A stretch of 64,000 nt of DNA. It comes from Ottelia alismoides. Lineage: Eukaryota > Streptophyta > Magnoliopsida > Alismatales > Hydrocharitaceae. Location: contig JAZKJV010000603.1 in assembly GCA_037367405.1 (NCBI GenBank), forward strand, positions 1,488,001 to 1,552,000, given 5' to 3'. The position numbers were made by a program, and so were the translations under genes. Shown piece after piece: positions 60,874 to 64,000 of this stretch (position 1 is the first letter of the stretch; each line of letters opens with the position of its first letter). The notes under the pieces were generated by a model that saw only the letters and a list, made by a program, of their open reading frames with translations, was not told the DNA's origin and searched no databases.

Positions 60874-61392
60874 CAAGGTTGCAGAAAGCGGTAGTTGGTA
60901 CTTGGTCAGCGGGGTCACTGACTAAGGATTAATCGACAGTCGGGCGACTAATCGGATTTAGTCGACTATTAGTCGGTTTGATTTTTTTAATTATTTTAAA
61001 TATATAAATCACTTTTATACATAAATTTATACATTTTCTATACTTTCATAATGAAAAGAAGAAGTAATTGACTTTAAATATAACATTATTGCATATTAAA
61101 ATAAGTTTACTTATGTATTAACATAGATTTGTATATTTTCTATACTTAATGAAACAAAAGAAGTAATTGACTTTAAATATAACATTAAGCATATTAGAAT
61201 AAGTTTGGTTTCAAAAAAAAGCAAAAAAAAAAATAATAAAATAAAAGCTTAATGTAAAAGTCGGTCGATTAGTCGGCCGACTAGTCGGGCGGTTCAACTA
61301 ATGGCCGACTAGGCCTAGTCGAGTCGGCTACCCCCCCGACTCGACTAGTCAAACCGACTAGTCGGCCTAGTCTGCTGATTTTTACAATCTTG
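60874..61392. mobile_element. hAT-type MITE with AGTCGG repeats, copy 2
   Basis: 8-bp direct repeats ATCAAAGC (60866-60873 and 61393-61400), ends CAAGGTTGCAGAAAGC and, inverted, CAAGATTGTAAAAATC. It shares with copy 1 the left 110 bp (GGGTCACTGACTAAGGATTAA, CGACTAATCGGATTTAGTCG). Its centre is longer because of an internal duplication of GAAGTAATTGACTTTAAAT. Confidence 0.92.
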
Positions 61393-63363
61393 ATCAAAGC
61401 TACACCAACTTTCATTCTGATTGTGTCATTTTGAATCCGATCTTTACGTATGTGTCCACACATCCACCTTAGCATTTTCATTTCTACTACTGCCATTCTC
61501 TGCATATGTCTATGGGTCTCATGCCAACATTCAGATCCATAGAGCATAGCAGGTCTTACGACTGCTTTGTAGAACTTTCCTTTGATTTTCAAAGGAATTT
61601 TCTTATCACAGAGAACAACAGAGGCTCCTCTCCACTTTAGCCAGCCTGCATTTATTTTGTTAGTAACATCTCCATCAATTTCTCCATCATGTTGCAAAAT
61701 AGATCTCAGGTTTCTAAAAAGATTCTCTCTTCTGAATGGTATCATCACCAATGTCCACCCCAAATCCTTCATCATTGCTTCCATCAAAAGTACACTTCAT
61801 ATATTCAGTCTTAGCCCTACTTATACGAAATCCTTTAATCTCCAATGCATGTCTCCAGACCTCAAGCTTCTCATTTACTCCGTTTCTAGTCTCATCAGTC
61901 AACACAATATCATCAACAACTAACATACACTAGGGTATCTCATCCTGAATGTGACTTGTCAACTCGTCCATAATAAGTAAAAAGAAATGGGCTCAAAGTT
62001 GAACCTTGATGTAAACCAATGTTGATGTCAAAATAGTCAGTCTTCCCAGACTGGATTCTTACACAGGATAAAGCCCTATCATACATATCGTTTATGAGGT
62101 TAATATATAGGACATGTACTTATCTCTTCTCCAAAACTCTCCACAATATCTCACGTGGGACAGAATCCTAAGCCTTCTCCTAATCAGTAATCATATGAAG
62201 GTTTTTCCTTTTGGCTCTATAAATCTCCATTGTTCTCCTCAACAAATGGATGGCTTCAAGGGTTAAGTGGCCTGATATGAATCCGAATTGATTTTCTTTT
62301 ACTTTGGAAACTTGCCTCAACCTTCTTTCGATCACACGCTCCCAGTTTTTTATAGTGTGACTCATTAGCTTGATAGCTATATAATTTGAACAATTTTGAA
62401 TGTCCCCTTTGTTCTTATAAAGAGGCACCACGATACTTCTCCTCCAATCTTCATGCATTTTCTTACTTCGTCAAATAACATTGAATAAATTTGTAAGTCA
62501 AGTCAAACCACGCTCACCTAAAACTCTTCATACTTTTATAGAAATGTCATTCGGTCCTACACCTTTTCGAGGTCTCATAACCTTCAAAGCATCCTCTACT
62601 TCCTTTCTTTGTATTCGTCTATAGCTTGCACGATTCAAGTAACTTTCACTACTAGCTAGATCACCTAAAGTGATCTCTCAATTTCGTTCCTCAATGAAAA
62701 GCTTATGGAAATACTGCTTCCATCTAGTCTCTATATCCTTCTGAGTAACAAACACGTGACCTTCCTCAAGTGCATCTCACTTGATAAAGGTCTTTGGTCT
62801 TTCTTGCTCTTGCTTTGGCTAACCTGAATATACCCTTGCGACCCTCATTAGAGTCGATATTTTTGTATAAAACTTCATAAGCTTTTGACTTAGCTTCCCT
62901 TACAGCCTTCTTTGCTTCCTTTTTCGCTATTTTGTATCTTGTGACAACTTCCTTTGATCTATCCTTAGACATTGTTTTAAAGCATGCTCTTTTAATTTTG
63001 AGCTTCTATTGCACCCCTCCACTCCACCACCAAGCTTCCTTTTTGTCTGGTCCTCCCTTCGACTCGCTTAGCATCTCTTTGGCTACCCGTCGGATACGAG
63101 ATTCTACACCTCCTACATCTCGTTTGCACTTCTGCTATAATCCCAAGATAAGTCTTCTAAAACCTTCTCCCTAAAATTTGATTGCTTCAGTTGAAGATTC
63201 CACCATCTAGTTCTAGTGATCTTGGAAACCCTCATTTTCTTTACCATCCCTTTTATTTACACATCCATGACTAACAAACGATGTTGGGTTGTTAAACTCT
63301 CTCATAAGATTACTTTGCAATCTTTGTAACATAACCGATCTCTTCTCCTCGACGCAAAGTAAT

Positions 63364-63521
63364 CTATCTGTGTTTTAATAGGGCCACTCTTTTAAGTAGT
63401 TAAATGCTCATCCCTCTTCTTGAAGAGAGTGCTTGCTATGAACCTATCTGTGTTCTAGTCGGGCCACTCTTTTAAGTAGTTAAATGCTCATCCCTCTTCT
63501 TGAAGAGAGTGCTTGCTATGA
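63364..63521. repeat. 80-bp tandem duplication in the RTE element
   Basis: CTATCTGTGTT at 63364 recurs at 63444, and the next 70 bp, including GGGCCACTCTTTTAAGTAG and CTTCTTGAAGAGAGTGCTTG, are almost identical. Confidence 0.93.
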
Positions 63522-63522
63522 A

Positions 63523-63756
63523 AAGATCATAAGTCATTGCAAAATCCAGAATGAATTTTCCCTCTTCATTTCTATCCCCGAAACCATGGCCACCATGAAC
63601 ACTAGCATATCCTGAAGCATCCTTTCCCACATGTCCATTAAGATCATAAATCGTTACAAAATCCAGAATGACTTTTCCCTCTTCATTTCTATCCTCGAAA
63701 CCATGGCCACCATGAACACTAGTATACCCTGAAGCATCCTTTCCCACATGTCCATT
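63523..63756. repeat. 117-bp in-frame tandem duplication in the RTE endonuclease
   Basis: AAGATCATAA at 63523 recurs at 63640 with a period of 117 bp (39 codons). Both copies encode the DLNGHVGKDASGY...GGHGF...NEEGK segment. Confidence 0.93.
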
Positions 63757-63907
63757 TAGATCTCCACCCAGGAAAATCATCTATCTTTGTGGGATTCCTT
63801 GCAAAATCTTATCCAGATCCTCCCAAAAAGCTTGTTTAATCTTTTCATCTAAACCAATTTGTGGTACATTAACGGAGACGATATACATGTATTTTACTTA
63901 CAATATA

Positions 63908-64000
63908 ACAAAAAATTGAAAACCTTATATACATGTATTTTATACTTGGGAAAAGACCTAAACACTCCTACAAGTAGAAAATGGCTAAATTTCAAAACTT
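63908..64000. other. Intron 5 continues to the window edge
   Basis: Nothing recognised; no SNF7-domain exon. Confidence 0.5.

Larger units (their letters stand above)
60589..63882 (-). mobile_element. RTE-clade LINE, 5'-truncated, inside intron 5
   Basis: Flanked by near-identical direct repeats with ATACATGTATT and ACTTACAATATA (60566-60588 and 63883-63907, one 2-bp indel). The + strand begins AATAATAAGAATAACAAC then AAAGCCTTTTTCCCAC, the inverted RTE 3' tail. On the minus strand the coding order is endonuclease, spacer, reverse transcriptase, C-terminal region. An hAT MITE (60874-61392) inserted later near the 3' end. Confidence 0.92.
60623..63882 (-). pseudogene. RTE endonuclease-reverse transcriptase, broken
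   Basis: Endonuclease from 63882: VPQIGLDEKIKQAFWEDL, then FLGGDLNGHVGKDASGY with HGGHGF and NEEGK, a segment that occurs twice. Spacer 62972-62766 is Lys/Arg-rich. RT 62458-62180 has SIVVPLYKNKGDIQNCSNY and NQFGF; 61926-61714 has MLVVDDIVL, where the usual FADD-like motif reads VVDD, with WRHALEIKGFRISRAKTEYM. 61787-61281 has KFYKAVVRPAMLYGSECW, MRMLRWM-type text and the C-terminal region, which resumes after the MITE at 60835-60623 with KRGRGRPKKCW. Stops and frameshifts are frequent. Confidence 0.9.

Noticed and set aside
1..64000. CRISPR arrays, bacterial operons or ribosome binding sites
   Set aside because: The window is plant nuclear DNA with spliced genes and retrotransposons; no regular spacer-repeat array exists.

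Overview
The window is nuclear DNA of a flowering plant. It has spliced introns, Ty1/copia elements primed by initiator tRNA-Met (binding site TGGTATCAGAGC), hAT, PIF/Harbinger, LINE and RTE copies, and a plant-type metallothionein fragment. I cannot name the species. The large transposon-filled intron suggests a genome that tolerates long introns.

The host gene that organises the window is a CHMP7-like (SNF7/ESCRT-III family) gene on the + strand. Five coding exons are readable: 5911-6108, 9895-9954, 57704-57874, 57967-58149 and 58249-58379. All are open, and their phases join without a break to give 247 codons plus two bases. The 3' part of the gene, with most of the SNF7 domain, lies beyond the right edge. 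Intron 2 is 47,749 bp, and by my boundaries about four fifths of it is recognisable transposon. Intron 3 is a 92-bp GC-AG intron that contains no GT dinucleotide at all.

Layout. 1-1168: a possible terminal exon of an upstream gene, then nothing recognised. 1177-5465: a decayed hAT transposon. 5911-6108: exon 1. 6109-9894: intron 1, with an hAT remnant, a SINE-like sequence and an antisense metallothionein fragment. 9895-9954: exon 2. 9955-57703: intron 2. This holds several copia elements (mostly minus strand), at least six copies of a coding-less LTR family with about 300-bp LTRs (here called family N), three insertions of one LINE family, a PIF MITE, an hAT MITE and RTE tails. Several are nested with perfect target-site duplications, so an insertion order can be read. 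57704-58379: exons 3-5. 58380-64000: start of intron 5, containing a 3.3-kb RTE LINE that itself carries a second hAT MITE.

Besides the CHMP7-like gene, nothing in the window looks like a complete functional protein gene. The most intact transposon frame is the RT-RNase H of the copia element at 33689-42866. The most interesting material is the giant intron in an otherwise intact gene, the family-N elements with a shared duplicated hairpin module, the covarying 3' hairpin of the LINE family, and the metallothionein fragment.
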